A stretch of DNA of 64,000 nucleotides, from positions 310,001-374,000 of the forward strand of contig CP001643.1 in the NCBI GenBank assembly GCA_000023405.1. Reading direction: 5' to 3'. The translations under genes were made by a program, and so were the position numbers. The notes under the pieces are model-generated. The model saw only the letters and a program-made list of their open reading frames with translations, did no database searches and was not told the DNA's origin. Positions 36,426 to 43,760 of the stretch are shown here, in pieces. The number at the start of each line of letters is the position of its first letter. The stretch's first letter is position 1. Source of the DNA: Brachybacterium faecium DSM 4810 (GTDB taxonomy: Bacteria; Actinomycetota; Actinomycetes; Actinomycetales; Dermabacteraceae).

Positions 36426-37582
36426 CCCTTGTTCCACCCGGTACCAGGGGAGCGCCCCGAAACTGCCGAGGCGATCCTCTGGCGATACACCGAGGGAGAA
36501 TGGCGCCGCAGCGCGCGGTCACGGCTGGACGGCAGGTCGTTGACGATGAACGGCCACAGGTCGGCGATCTCTGCCAGGGCGTCTGCGATCGCCTTCGCAT
36601 CATCGGGCGGGATCAGACGGCTGGTGGCATAGCCGCCAGCGGCTTCCCGAAGCCCGCTGGAGTCGCTGGCGATGACAGGACGCTGGGCGAGGATGCCTTC
36701 TACCGCGGTGTTCCCGAAGGGCTCGTCCATCCGAGAGGGGACCAGGAGGATGTCGGACTCAGCGAGGAAGGGCCAGATCTCGGTGTGGAATCCCGCGAAG
36801 TCGACCTCGAAGTCGCCGTCGGCAGCCTGCTCACGCAGCTGCTCCTCGTACCATTCGTATCCGGTGAACGCGGTCCCGAGCAGTGTCACCTTGACCTGGC
36901 GTCCGCGCCTCTGGAGGAGATCGGCGGCCTCGAGAACGAGGTCCACGCCCTTGCGGGGGGAGAGGCGGCCCATGTACAGCAGCCGCAGCGCACCTTCGAG
37001 GGGCTCGCGCGGAGGGGTCGAATGAGGTGGCGATGCTACGCCGTTGTAGACGATCTCGGAGCGTCGAATCAGTGCTGGGAGGGCCCACCGGATGGTCTCC
37101 TGGCTGAACCTGCTGTTGACCAGCACGCGCTGGGATGCCAGGTGGGGGAGGTAGAGGAGTCGGTTGATCCAGCGGTTGCCGGACCTCTCGGCCTCATGGA
37201 CGTGACTGATCGACCGGGCGCCGCGAAGCCGGGCCAGAAGGGGCCACTGCGGAATGATGATGGTCGAGACGTAGATGGCCGCCGGGCGTCGTCGGCTGAG
37301 CATCCTCCAGGCGGCGATCGCCCCGAAGAGGGCGGTGCGCAGCAGCATCGGCCATCCATGTGGCTTCAGCAGCTGTTTGCGCAGAACGAACATCGGCACG
37401 ATGTCCACCGGGGCGCCCATGGCTTTCAGCTCAGCGACGAGCGGCCCGTCAGAAGGCAGTGCGACGGTGACATGGAGGCCGGCCTCGAGCAGTCCCTCGA
37501 CGCTCTCCAGGAGCATCCGGTCTGAGCCGAACAGCTCGGCCCCCGGGTGCACGACCAGTACGGACTTCGGGTCCCGGCTCAT
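36422..37582 (-). CDS. Family 4 (group 1) glycosyltransferase
   Basis: The 386-residue protein is a GT-B fold retaining glycosyltransferase. VLVVHPGAELFGSDRMLLES opens the N-terminal fold, VYNGVASPP the hinge and LLYMGRLSPRKGVDLVLEAA the donor domain. EPFGNTAVEGILAQRP is the E-x7-E motif. ATG 37582 overlaps the upstream gene stop by four bases, so translation is coupled. It probably adds one sugar of the EPS repeat unit. Confidence 0.94.
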   Translation of the reverse strand: MSRDPKSVLVVHPGAELFGSDRMLLESVEGLLEAGLHVTVALPSDGPLVAELKAMGAPVDIVPMFVLRKQLLKPHGWPMLLRTALFGAIAAWRMLSRRRPAAIYVSTIIIPQWPLLARLRGARSISHVHEAERSGNRWINRLLYLPHLASQRVLVNSRFSQETIRWALPALIRRSEIVYNGVASPPHSTPPREPLEGALRLLYMGRLSPRKGVDLVLEAADLLQRRGRQVKVTLLGTAFTGYEWYEEQLREQAADGDFEVDFAGFHTEIWPFLAESDILLVPSRMDEPFGNTAVEGILAQRPVIASDSSGLREAAGGYATSRLIPPDDAKAIADALAEIADLWPFIVNDLPSSRDRALRRHSPSVYRQRIASAVSGRSPGTGWNKG

Positions 37583-38814
37583 GCCGTCCACTCGTCCTCT
37601 CGCCGTCGGGCGCGCCGCGCCGTGCGGTGGATCGAGTCGCCGGCGGCGAGTCGCAGCGCCAGGTCCTCGTACGCGGAGGCGACGTCGTCCCAGTCGAAAC
37701 GCCGACCGACCTGCTCGCGGCCTTCCTGGCCGAGCGCGGCAGTCGTGCTCGGCTCCTCCTCGGCCTCGGTGAACAGGGCGCTGATGTCCTCCGCGGACGT
37801 GAAGAACCAGCCGCGGTCCTCGAGCACCTCGCGGTTGAAGACGACGTCGAAGGCGATCACCGGGGTGCCCGCCCCGAGGGCGCGGAGCAGGGAGGGGTTG
37901 GTCCCGCCCACGCAGTGGCCGTGCACGTACGTGAGGGCGTGGGTGTAGAGGGCATCGAGCAGGTCCTGGTCGTAGATCGCACCCAGCAGCCGGATCCGCG
38001 GGTCGCCCGCGGCCGCCTCCCGGATCGCCTGGGTGTAGGCGGCGCTGTACGGGGCGGCGCCGACGACGACGAGCGGTGCCGAGGCGTCGCTGCGCCGATA
38101 CCCTTCGACGATCTCCAGCACGTGGTTCTCCGGCTCGAACCGCGCTACCACCAGGTGGTAACCGCCTGGTTCGAGCCCGGCGGCGCGCACCCCCTGCTCG
38201 GGGGTGTGCTCGAGGAGCGGGGCGCCGTAGCGGATGAGCTCCGTGGGCACGCCGAACTGATGGCGGTAGTAGTCGGCGATGCCGGGCGCATCGGCGATCA
38301 GCGCATCGCCCTGCCGCACTCCGAGCTGCTCCGCCCACCGGTAGTACGCCCGACCGCGGCCGCCCCACTTCGCACGCTTCCACTCCAGCCCGTCCATGTG
38401 CAGGGCGGTGGGCACCCGCGCGGTGCGCAGGAGGCGCAGGAACGGTGCGTTCGCGGCGTTGAAGAGGAAGGCGACATCCGGTCGGCGACGCAGCAGATGG
38501 AGGCTCGACAGGGCGCTGTGGCTCAACGTCTCGAGCTGCTTCAGGGGGAGGGCGGGCAGGTGCACGACCTCCATCCCGAGGTGCTCGCGACGGCGGTCCG
38601 AGGAATTGCGCGTGTAGACCACCACCCGGTGGCCGTCGGCGGCGAGTCGCCGCCCGACCTCCTCGACGGCCGTCTCGAAGCCGCCATATGCTGCGGGCAC
38701 CCCTCGCGTGCCGACCATCGCGATCGTGAGCTGCCGGGTCGGCGTGGAGGAGGAGGTCGACGGCGCGGGCCGCGACTCCTCCGACGAGGGCGAAATGTCC
38801 GTTTTGGGCAGCAT
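37579..38814 (-). CDS. DUF1972-type glycosyltransferase (likely rhamnosyltransferase)
   Basis: The N-terminus after a Ser/Thr/Pro-rich leader has TIAMVGTRGVPAAYGGFET, the DUF1972 signature. The C-terminal GT-B domain has GGYHLVVARFEPENHV and GGTNPSLLRALGAGTPV. Many members are rhamnosyltransferases, which fits the rml operon, but the sugar is inferred. Start ATG 38814 is tentative: TAGATT, then TGGAGA, precede it directly, suggesting a leaderless or nearly leaderless message, and the TGTCC motif site b falls within the first codons. It heads the minus-strand operon. Confidence 0.9.
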   Translation of the reverse strand: MLPKTDISPSSEESRPAPSTSSSTPTRQLTIAMVGTRGVPAAYGGFETAVEEVGRRLAADGHRVVVYTRNSSDRRREHLGMEVVHLPALPLKQLETLSHSALSSLHLLRRRPDVAFLFNAANAPFLRLLRTARVPTALHMDGLEWKRAKWGGRGRAYYRWAEQLGVRQGDALIADAPGIADYYRHQFGVPTELIRYGAPLLEHTPEQGVRAAGLEPGGYHLVVARFEPENHVLEIVEGYRRSDASAPLVVVGAAPYSAAYTQAIREAAAGDPRIRLLGAIYDQDLLDALYTHALTYVHGHCVGGTNPSLLRALGAGTPVIAFDVVFNREVLEDRGWFFTSAEDISALFTEAEEEPSTTAALGQEGREQVGRRFDWDDVASAYEDLALRLAAGDSIHRTARRARRREDEWTA

Positions 38815-38830
38815 TCTCCAAATCTAGGCC
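38794..38830 (+). promoter_or_regulatory. TGTCC motif, site b, between the GT operon and the sensor-kinase gene
   Basis: AAATGTCCGTTTTGGGC (38794-38809 region) overlaps the 5' end of the 38814 gene on the opposite strand. AATCTAGGCC (38821-38830) carries overlapping -10-like boxes on both strands: TAGATT on minus (38826-38821, six bases before ATG 38814) and TAGGCC on plus. Confidence 0.5.
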
Positions 38831-38932
38831 CCTTCGGCCCTCAGGTCCAGTGCGCGTGTCCAGGAACTCTGTGTTCGGCGCGGGACCGGGCGACGACGGA
38901 CCATCAGCGAAACCCTGCCCACCCCCGTCACC

Positions 38933-38938
38933 TACCAT
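38933..38938 (+). promoter_or_regulatory. -10-like box (TACCAT) of the sensor-kinase gene, leaderless type
   Basis: TACCAT is followed by seven bases and then ATG 38946, with no Shine-Dalgarno sequence in the interval. Confidence 0.5.
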
Positions 38939-38945
38939 TCCCCTC

Positions 38946-40580
38946 ATGGCCGAGGAGCGACTGCGCGACCGTGCCGCCGGTGGCACGCCGCGCGGATGGT
39001 CGGTGCGCATCCGCGTGCTCACCACGGTGCTGGCCTTCATGACGGTGGGCCTGGCCGTGACGGGCGTGCTCACCTACGCCGCCCAGTTCCGCGCCCTCGA
39101 CCAGCGGATCGATGCGGAGCTGTGGCAGGAGTTCGACGAGCTCGAGCTGCTCGCCGTGGCCACCGAGGAGGACGGATCCCCGGTGCACACCACCGTGGAC
39201 AGCGTGCTGGTCCATGCCACGGACTCCGCCGCCCCCTCGGACTACGAGTCCGTGATCACCCTCCTGGACGGGACGCCGAAGTACCAGCCGCGCCAGCAGA
39301 AGTTCGGGCTGCTGCCCCGGCCCGCGAAGGATGCCACCGCCGAGGAGGCCGCGCAGATCGATGCGGAGTCCGATCGCGTGCTGCACGAGATCCTCGCGGT
39401 GCACGAGCCGGGCAGCGCGCTCATCGTCTCGATGGAGGCGCAGGGCCGGGACCTGCGCGTGCTCGTCGCCTCGGTGACGGTCGAGGGTGATCCCACCGAG
39501 GGGGTCTTCGTGGTGGCCAGCGACATCGGCGCCCAGCAGCGCAGCCTGTGGCAGAGCGTCCTGACCTTCGCGGTGCTGTCGGTGCTGACCCTGCTGGTCG
39601 CCGGCTGGGTGGGCTACGCGATCATCGGCCGGCTGCTGCGCCCGCTGGAGGATCTGCGCGCCGCGACCGAGCAGATCACCGTGGACGACCTCGAGTACCG
39701 GGTGCCCGTGCCGGAGGAGCGCGACGACATCAGCGCCCTCGCCCGCAACTTCAACCGCATGCTCAGCCGCATCCAGGCGGGCTTCGCCGAGCAGCGCCGA
39801 TTCATGAGCGACGTGGGCCATGAGCTGCGCACCCCGCTCACGATCGTGCGCGGCACCCTGGAGACCACCGACGTCGAGGACGTCGCAGACGTGCAGGAGT
39901 CCCGGGAGATCGCGCTCGAGGAGCTCGAGCGTATGGGCCGCGTCGTCGGAGACCTCTCCGAGCTGGCCGCCTCGACACGGCCCGACTACGTGCGGCCCCG
40001 GCCGCTGGACCTGCAGGCCTTCGCCCGCTCCGCCTTCGCCCGCATCGAGCACATCGCCGAGCGCGACTGGCTCCTCGAGCGCACGGCCGACGTGGTCGCC
40101 GACGCGGACGAGCAGCGCCTCGCCCAGGCGGTCGTGCAGCTGGCCGCCAACGCGGTGCGCTACAGCGAGGAGGGCAGCCGTATCCGCATGGCGGTGGACT
40201 GCGTCCCGGGGCTCGACGGGCCGGAGATCCGCGTGAGCGTGCAGGACGAGGGCGTCGGCATCGCCCCCGAGGACCAGCAGCGCATCTTCGAGCGCTTCGC
40301 CCGCGTGGACGGCGCCGCCGGCAGCGGCACCGGCCTCGGCCTGCCGATCGTGCAGGCGATCGCGGAGGGGCACGGCGGGAGCGTGCACCTGGACTCCGCC
40401 CCCGGCCGCGGCTCGACCTTCACGATCGTGTTCCCCCAGTTCAGGGACCGAGGGCCCGGCGATGTCGAGGCGGGAGCAGGAGACCGCTCAGGAGATACTG
40501 GAGCGCGGGGCAGCAGCCCTGCCGAGGGCGAGGACACCGCAGCTCGAGGCACCACCGCTCGAGGGAAGGACGACGGATGA
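38946..40580 (+). CDS. Two-component sensor histidine kinase
   Basis: The 544-residue kinase has a first membrane helix (LTTVLAFMTVGLAVTGVL), an extracytoplasmic sensor loop of about 150 residues, and a second helix near residue 200 (LTFAVLSVLTLLVAGWVGY). A HAMP domain, the H-box SDVGHELRTPL with the phospho-accepting His at about residue 292, and an ATPase domain (DEGVGIAPEDQQRIFERF, GTGLGLPIV) follow. The C-terminus ends in a low-complexity Glu/Gly/Ala tail. The first ATG (38946) is favoured by the -10 box spacing. It precedes its regulator and overlaps it by four bases, the reverse of the more common order. Confidence 0.95.
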   Translation: MAEERLRDRAAGGTPRGWSVRIRVLTTVLAFMTVGLAVTGVLTYAAQFRALDQRIDAELWQEFDELELLAVATEEDGSPVHTTVDSVLVHATDSAAPSDYESVITLLDGTPKYQPRQQKFGLLPRPAKDATAEEAAQIDAESDRVLHEILAVHEPGSALIVSMEAQGRDLRVLVASVTVEGDPTEGVFVVASDIGAQQRSLWQSVLTFAVLSVLTLLVAGWVGYAIIGRLLRPLEDLRAATEQITVDDLEYRVPVPEERDDISALARNFNRMLSRIQAGFAEQRRFMSDVGHELRTPLTIVRGTLETTDVEDVADVQESREIALEELERMGRVVGDLSELAASTRPDYVRPRPLDLQAFARSAFARIEHIAERDWLLERTADVVADADEQRLAQAVVQLAANAVRYSEEGSRIRMAVDCVPGLDGPEIRVSVQDEGVGIAPEDQQRIFERFARVDGAAGSGTGLGLPIVQAIAEGHGGSVHLDSAPGRGSTFTIVFPQFRDRGPGDVEAGAGDRSGDTGARGSSPAEGEDTAARGTTARGKDDG

Positions 40581-41266
40581 GGATCCTCATCGCCGAGGAC
40601 GAGGCGCGCATCGCCCGGTTCATGGAGCGGGGGCTGAAGGCCAACGGCTTCGCCACCACCGTGGTGGAGGACGGCATCTCCGCCCTCGACCTCGCCTCCG
40701 CCGGGGACGTGGACCTGCTGATCCTGGACGTGGGGCTGCCGCGCATGGACGGCTTCCAGGTGCTCAAGGCGCTGCGCGGCATGGACGTGCAGATCCCGAT
40801 CCTCATGGTCACCGCGCGCACCGGCGTGGACGACACCGTCCAGGGCCTCGAGGACGGCGCCAACGACTACATCGCCAAGCCCTTCCGCTTCGAGGAGCTG
40901 CTGGCCCGGGTGAAGCTGCGGGCCCGCGAGGCCGCCTCCGGGCCCGGCAGCGTCAGCGCGGACGTGCTCGAGCTCGGCGATCTCTCCCTCGACCTGCGCA
41001 CCCGCATCGCGAGCTGCACCGCCGAGGGGCAGCAGCGCTCCGTGGAGCTCTCCTCGCGCGAGTTCACGATGGCGCGGGTGTTCCTCGAGAACCCGAACCA
41101 GGTGCTCACCCGCGATCTGCTGCTGTCCAAGGTGTGGGGCTACGACTACGACGGCGCCTCGAACGTGGTGGACGTGTACGTGGGCTACTTGCGGGGCAAG
41201 CTCGGCGCCCCGCGCCTGGTCACCGTGCGCGGAGCCGGGTACAAGCTCGTGGACCCGGCGGGCTGA
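40577..41266 (+). CDS. OmpR-family response regulator
   Basis: The 229-residue protein has a receiver domain (IAEDEARIARFMERGLKANG, phospho-acceptor Asp51 in LILDVGLP, Lys in YIAKPF). It also has a winged-helix DNA-binding domain (VELSSREFTMARVFLENP, VWGYDYDGASNVVDVYVGYL). It is translationally coupled to the sensor kinase by ATGA. Direct TCTCATC repeats lie 20-45 bases downstream of its stop, in front of the next gene, and are plausible binding sites. Confidence 0.95.
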   Translation: MRILIAEDEARIARFMERGLKANGFATTVVEDGISALDLASAGDVDLLILDVGLPRMDGFQVLKALRGMDVQIPILMVTARTGVDDTVQGLEDGANDYIAKPFRFEELLARVKLRAREAASGPGSVSADVLELGDLSLDLRTRIASCTAEGQQRSVELSSREFTMARVFLENPNQVLTRDLLLSKVWGYDYDGASNVVDVYVGYLRGKLGAPRLVTVRGAGYKLVDPAG

Positions 41267-41272
41267 GGCGCA

Positions 41273-41312
41273 GATGAGAGGACTCTCATCCGGCGTTCAC
41301 CCCGATCTCATC
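41273..41312 (+). promoter_or_regulatory. Palindrome and direct repeats, probable response-regulator operator
   Basis: GATGAGAG (41273-41280) and CTCTCATC (41283-41290) form an inverted repeat with a two-base centre. TCTCATC recurs at 41306-41312, exactly 22 bases after the copy at 41284-41290. OmpR-type proteins commonly bind direct repeats on one helix face, so this spacing is suggestive. It lies between the regulator gene and the poly-Asp gene. Confidence 0.5.
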
Positions 41313-41325
41313 GCCGGTGGCGACC

Positions 41326-41850
41326 ATGCCTGACATGAAGACTCTGCGGTCCCTGGGGATCATCGTGGCGATCGCGCTCGTCGCGATCGGCGTCGCGGTG
41401 CTGCCCTCGGGGGAGGACGCCCCGCGCGCCCGGCCCGGCATCTCGGTGGGCGCGGCGGCAGACGGCGCCGCCTCGGGATCGGAGTCGATGGGCGTTTCCG
41501 ACGGCTCCGTCCCGCTGCCCTCGGCGAAGGCCTCCGAGCAGTCCGCGGGCGGCGTCCACTCCGATGCCGGCGTGGGCTCCATGGAGGCCGAGGCCTCGCC
41601 GGAGCCGTCCGGCGAGCCGTCGCCCGCCCGCGAGCAGTCGGGCTCGAGCAGCTCCGCGGGGGACCAGAGCACCGCGCCCTCGGACTCCTCGTCCTCGCGC
41701 CCCGGGCAGAGCACCCGGCCCCCGGGCGTGTGCGAATGGGACGACGGCGAGCTCGAGTGCGACGACGAGGACGACCACGATCACGACGACGACGATGATG
41801 ACGACGACGACGATGACGACGATGATGACGACGACGATGACGACGACTGA
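41326..41850 (+). CDS. Exported Ser-rich protein with poly-aspartate tail
   Basis: This protein has about 174 residues and no recognised family. MKTLRSLGIIVAIALVAIGVAVL is an N-terminal signal or anchor helix, so the rest should be outside the cell. The middle is Ser/Glu/Pro/Gly-rich. Near the end is a Cys pair (VCEWDDGELECDD), then HDH and 21 consecutive Asp residues at the very C-terminus. Such a tail would bind divalent cations strongly. It directly follows a two-component system and is preceded by its likely operator, so it may be part of a response to cation or envelope stress (inference). Starts at 41317 (GTG), 41326 or 41335 are all possible. Confidence 0.75.
   Translation: MPDMKTLRSLGIIVAIALVAIGVAVLPSGEDAPRARPGISVGAAADGAASGSESMGVSDGSVPLPSAKASEQSAGGVHSDAGVGSMEAEASPEPSGEPSPAREQSGSSSSAGDQSTAPSDSSSSRPGQSTRPPGVCEWDDGELECDDEDDHDHDDDDDDDDDDDDDDDDDDDDD
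41785..41847 (+). repeat. GAC/GAT tract encoding 21 Asp
   Basis: Twenty-one consecutive GAC or GAT codons immediately precede the TGA stop. Mixed codons suggest selection for the amino acid rather than simple slippage. Confidence 0.85.
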
Positions 41851-41867
41851 TCGTCGGGCCTGAGCCT

Positions 41868-41905
41868 CCGCCGCCCGCCCCGCGAGGTCCGCGGCCGGGC
41901 GGCGG
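41868..41905. terminator. Bidirectional hairpin terminator between convergent genes
   Basis: CCGCCGCCCG (41868-41877) pairs with CGGGCGGCGG (41896-41905). It lies between the convergent poly-Asp and ferritin-like genes and can serve both. Confidence 0.6.
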
Positions 41906-41911
41906 CTCGTC

Positions 41912-42700
41912 TCAGGCGGGGACGCCGAGGCGGGCGAAGGCGTTGCGGAAGATCGTCAGCCCGTCCAGACCGGGCAGCTTCTGGACCCGCTTGTCGAGCT
42001 TGTCCAGCTCCGCGGCCTTGCCCGCGAACAGATGCGACATGACGTGCCGCACCTCGGACTCGTCCATCATGCCGCTGCCCACCGGCTTCCAGACCTTCGC
42101 CATGATCATCCGCACCAGCTTCTGGGCGGCCTCCGAGGCGAGCAGCCGCTCCCGCGCCTGCGTGGTGTAGAAGGCGACATGCCGGGTCTCCTGCTGGGCG
42201 ATGCGCCGCAGCAGCGGGGACAGCGCCGGATGGTCGGTCAGCGCCGAGAGCCGCCGGTACGCGGCGACGGCCGACAGCTCATTGGCCGCACCCCACACCA
42301 TGTGCACCGCGACGAAGTCGGTGCCGGCGAGGTTGGAGAGCACGGACTGCTTGAGCGGGCCCAGCGCCCCCATCCAGCCCAGCTTCTCCCGCTTGGCCTT
42401 GATCTCGTCGTAGTCGACGATGATCCCGTGCCGCTCGAGCACCTTCGACAGCGCCTCGCCGTGCCAGAACTCCTCCCGGTTCCACAGCGTCATGAACCCG
42501 CCGGCATCCTCCTCGCGATGCGAGGGGGTCACCAGCAGATCCCGCAGGAAGCAGGAGGTGTGGTACTCGACGTCGCACATGTAGCGCAGCGAGCGCAGCG
42601 TCCCGGCGTCCAGGGGCTGGGTCTCGAAGGTGTCGAAGTCCAGATCCTCGTACTTCACGGGCGTGGACGTCTCGGCGAACTGGTCGATGTCGAAAGCCAT
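41912..42700 (-). CDS. Ferritin-like di-iron protein (desaturase/oxygenase fold)
   Basis: The 262-residue helical protein shows pairs of carboxylate and His ligands at the usual spacing of ferritin-like di-iron proteins: NREEFWHGEALSKVLERHG, GAANELSAVAAYRRL and AQQETRHVAFYTTQARERLL. The substrate is unknown; it resembles small acyl-ACP-desaturase or AurF-type proteins only in this layout. ATG 42700 lies one base after the stop of the upstream paralogue, so the two are co-expressed and probably interact. Confidence 0.8.
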   Translation of the reverse strand: MAFDIDQFAETSTPVKYEDLDFDTFETQPLDAGTLRSLRYMCDVEYHTSCFLRDLLVTPSHREEDAGGFMTLWNREEFWHGEALSKVLERHGIIVDYDEIKAKREKLGWMGALGPLKQSVLSNLAGTDFVAVHMVWGAANELSAVAAYRRLSALTDHPALSPLLRRIAQQETRHVAFYTTQARERLLASEAAQKLVRMIMAKVWKPVGSGMMDESEVRHVMSHLFAGKAAELDKLDKRVQKLPGLDGLTIFRNAFARLGVPA

Positions 42701-42701
42701 G

Positions 42702-43634
42702 TCACTCTCCGTGGCGGGGCAGGGAGCTGAGGTGCGGGTCCCGGGGCGCGGGCCCGGGCAGCAGCCGGGTGATCTCGTACCGGGCACGGCGCAGCGCGGC
42801 CCGGTCCGCGGCGGTGGCGCCGAGGACGGCCAGCGCCGCGCGCAGGTCGGGGTCGGGGACGCCGCCGCCCTCGAGCGGGGAGCCCAGGGCGAGCAGCAGG
42901 CGCGCCGTGACGGCCTCGCGCCGGGAGCGCAGGATCCGCTCGCGCGCCTCGGCGGTGAAGAAGTCCACCGCCACCTCGTGCCGTTCGGCGACCTCGAGGA
43001 CCACGCGCCGCGCCTCCCCGACCAGCCGGTTCGCGAGCAGGAGCAGCGCGGTGCGCAGCGAGCCCTCCTGGATCGCCATCCGCGCCATGTGCCCGGCGGC
43101 CGCGGACTCTCCGGCCAGACCGGTCCACAGCGGGCTGAGCAGCGGCTGCACCCGGTCCACGTGGATGCGGCGCAGGGTCTGCCCCGGGGTGGGGCGGTGC
43201 CGGGGATGCGGCCGCGCGGTGGGATGGTCGCCGGTGAGCAGGTCCCGCAGGGCCCGGGACTGCCAGAAGCGGTCCACCTGCCAGGTGGCGAGGAAGGCCG
43301 TGATCCGGGCCTCGTTCCCGGTGGCGGTGGAGAGCATCGCCCGCGATTCGGTGAGGGAGGAGCCCTCGAGCCGCTGCAGCACCCCGAGGGTGAGCCGCAC
43401 CTCGTCGCCGAGGGGCCCCTCGGCCTCCACCTGGGCGGTGTCGACCGCGAGCCGGGCGGTGCCGCGCCGCACATAGGCGGCCACGTCGACCTCGGTGTGC
43501 AGCACCGGGGCGATGCTCCCGTCGAAGTGCAGGTGCCCGGCGAAACGGCCGGTCACAGGCATGGCGGCGTGCGGATCCGGGGAGCCTCGCGGGGGAGCGG
43601 GCGATGCCGCGACAGCCTCCGCGTCGACCGTCAC
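42702..43634 (-). CDS. Degenerate ferritin-like paralogue
   Basis: The 310-residue protein aligns by eye with its downstream neighbour: LATWQVDRFWQSRALRDLL against the EEFWH segment, and DFFTAEARERILRSRR against FYTTQARERLLASE. The metal-ligand positions are changed: REEFWH becomes VDRFWQ, and the E-T-R-H ligand set has no clear counterpart. It is probably a non-catalytic partner or a fatty-acid-binding relative. GTG 43634 follows AGAGGTG; an ATG at 43563 is a possible alternative. A minus-strand TACAAT at 43703-43708 is a good -10 box. Confidence 0.75.
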   Translation of the reverse strand: MTVDAEAVAASPAPPRGSPDPHAAMPVTGRFAGHLHFDGSIAPVLHTEVDVAAYVRRGTARLAVDTAQVEAEGPLGDEVRLTLGVLQRLEGSSLTESRAMLSTATGNEARITAFLATWQVDRFWQSRALRDLLTGDHPTARPHPRHRPTPGQTLRRIHVDRVQPLLSPLWTGLAGESAAAGHMARMAIQEGSLRTALLLLANRLVGEARRVVLEVAERHEVAVDFFTAEARERILRSRREAVTARLLLALGSPLEGGGVPDPDLRAALAVLGATAADRAALRRARYEITRLLPGPAPRDPHLSSLPRHGE

Positions 43635-43702
43635 CTGACACCTCTTCTGCTGGATCGGAACCGGGCCCTCCTCGGCCCGGGGCCACAAGGAGGGCCCGGG
43701 AC

Positions 43703-43708
43703 ATTGTA
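43703..43708 (-). promoter_or_regulatory. -10 box (TACAAT) of the ferritin-like operon
   Basis: On the minus strand TACAAT lies about 70 bases before GTG 43634. No clear -35 is seen. Confidence 0.45.
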
Positions 43709-43748
43709 CGGAGACGTGCTGGCTGTGGGCCGAGAGGCGGGCGCTTGG

Positions 43749-43754
43749 TAGGTT
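43749..43754 (+). promoter_or_regulatory. -10-like box (TAGGTT) of the 43761 gene, leaderless type
   Basis: TAGGTT is followed by six bases and then GTG 43761 (next codon ATG). No ribosome-binding site is present. Confidence 0.4.
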
Positions 43755-43760
43755 GCGTCT

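Noticed and set aside
18636-38830. The EPS locus as a mobile island
   Set aside because: No integrase, transposase, tRNA junction or flanking direct repeat was found. Composition dips mildly from about 29900 to 34700 but not enough to define borders.
42655-43704. An alternative 349-codon minus-strand frame over the degenerate ferritin-like gene
   Set aside because: It is Pro/Arg/Gly-rich without structure; the chosen frame aligns with the downstream paralogue.
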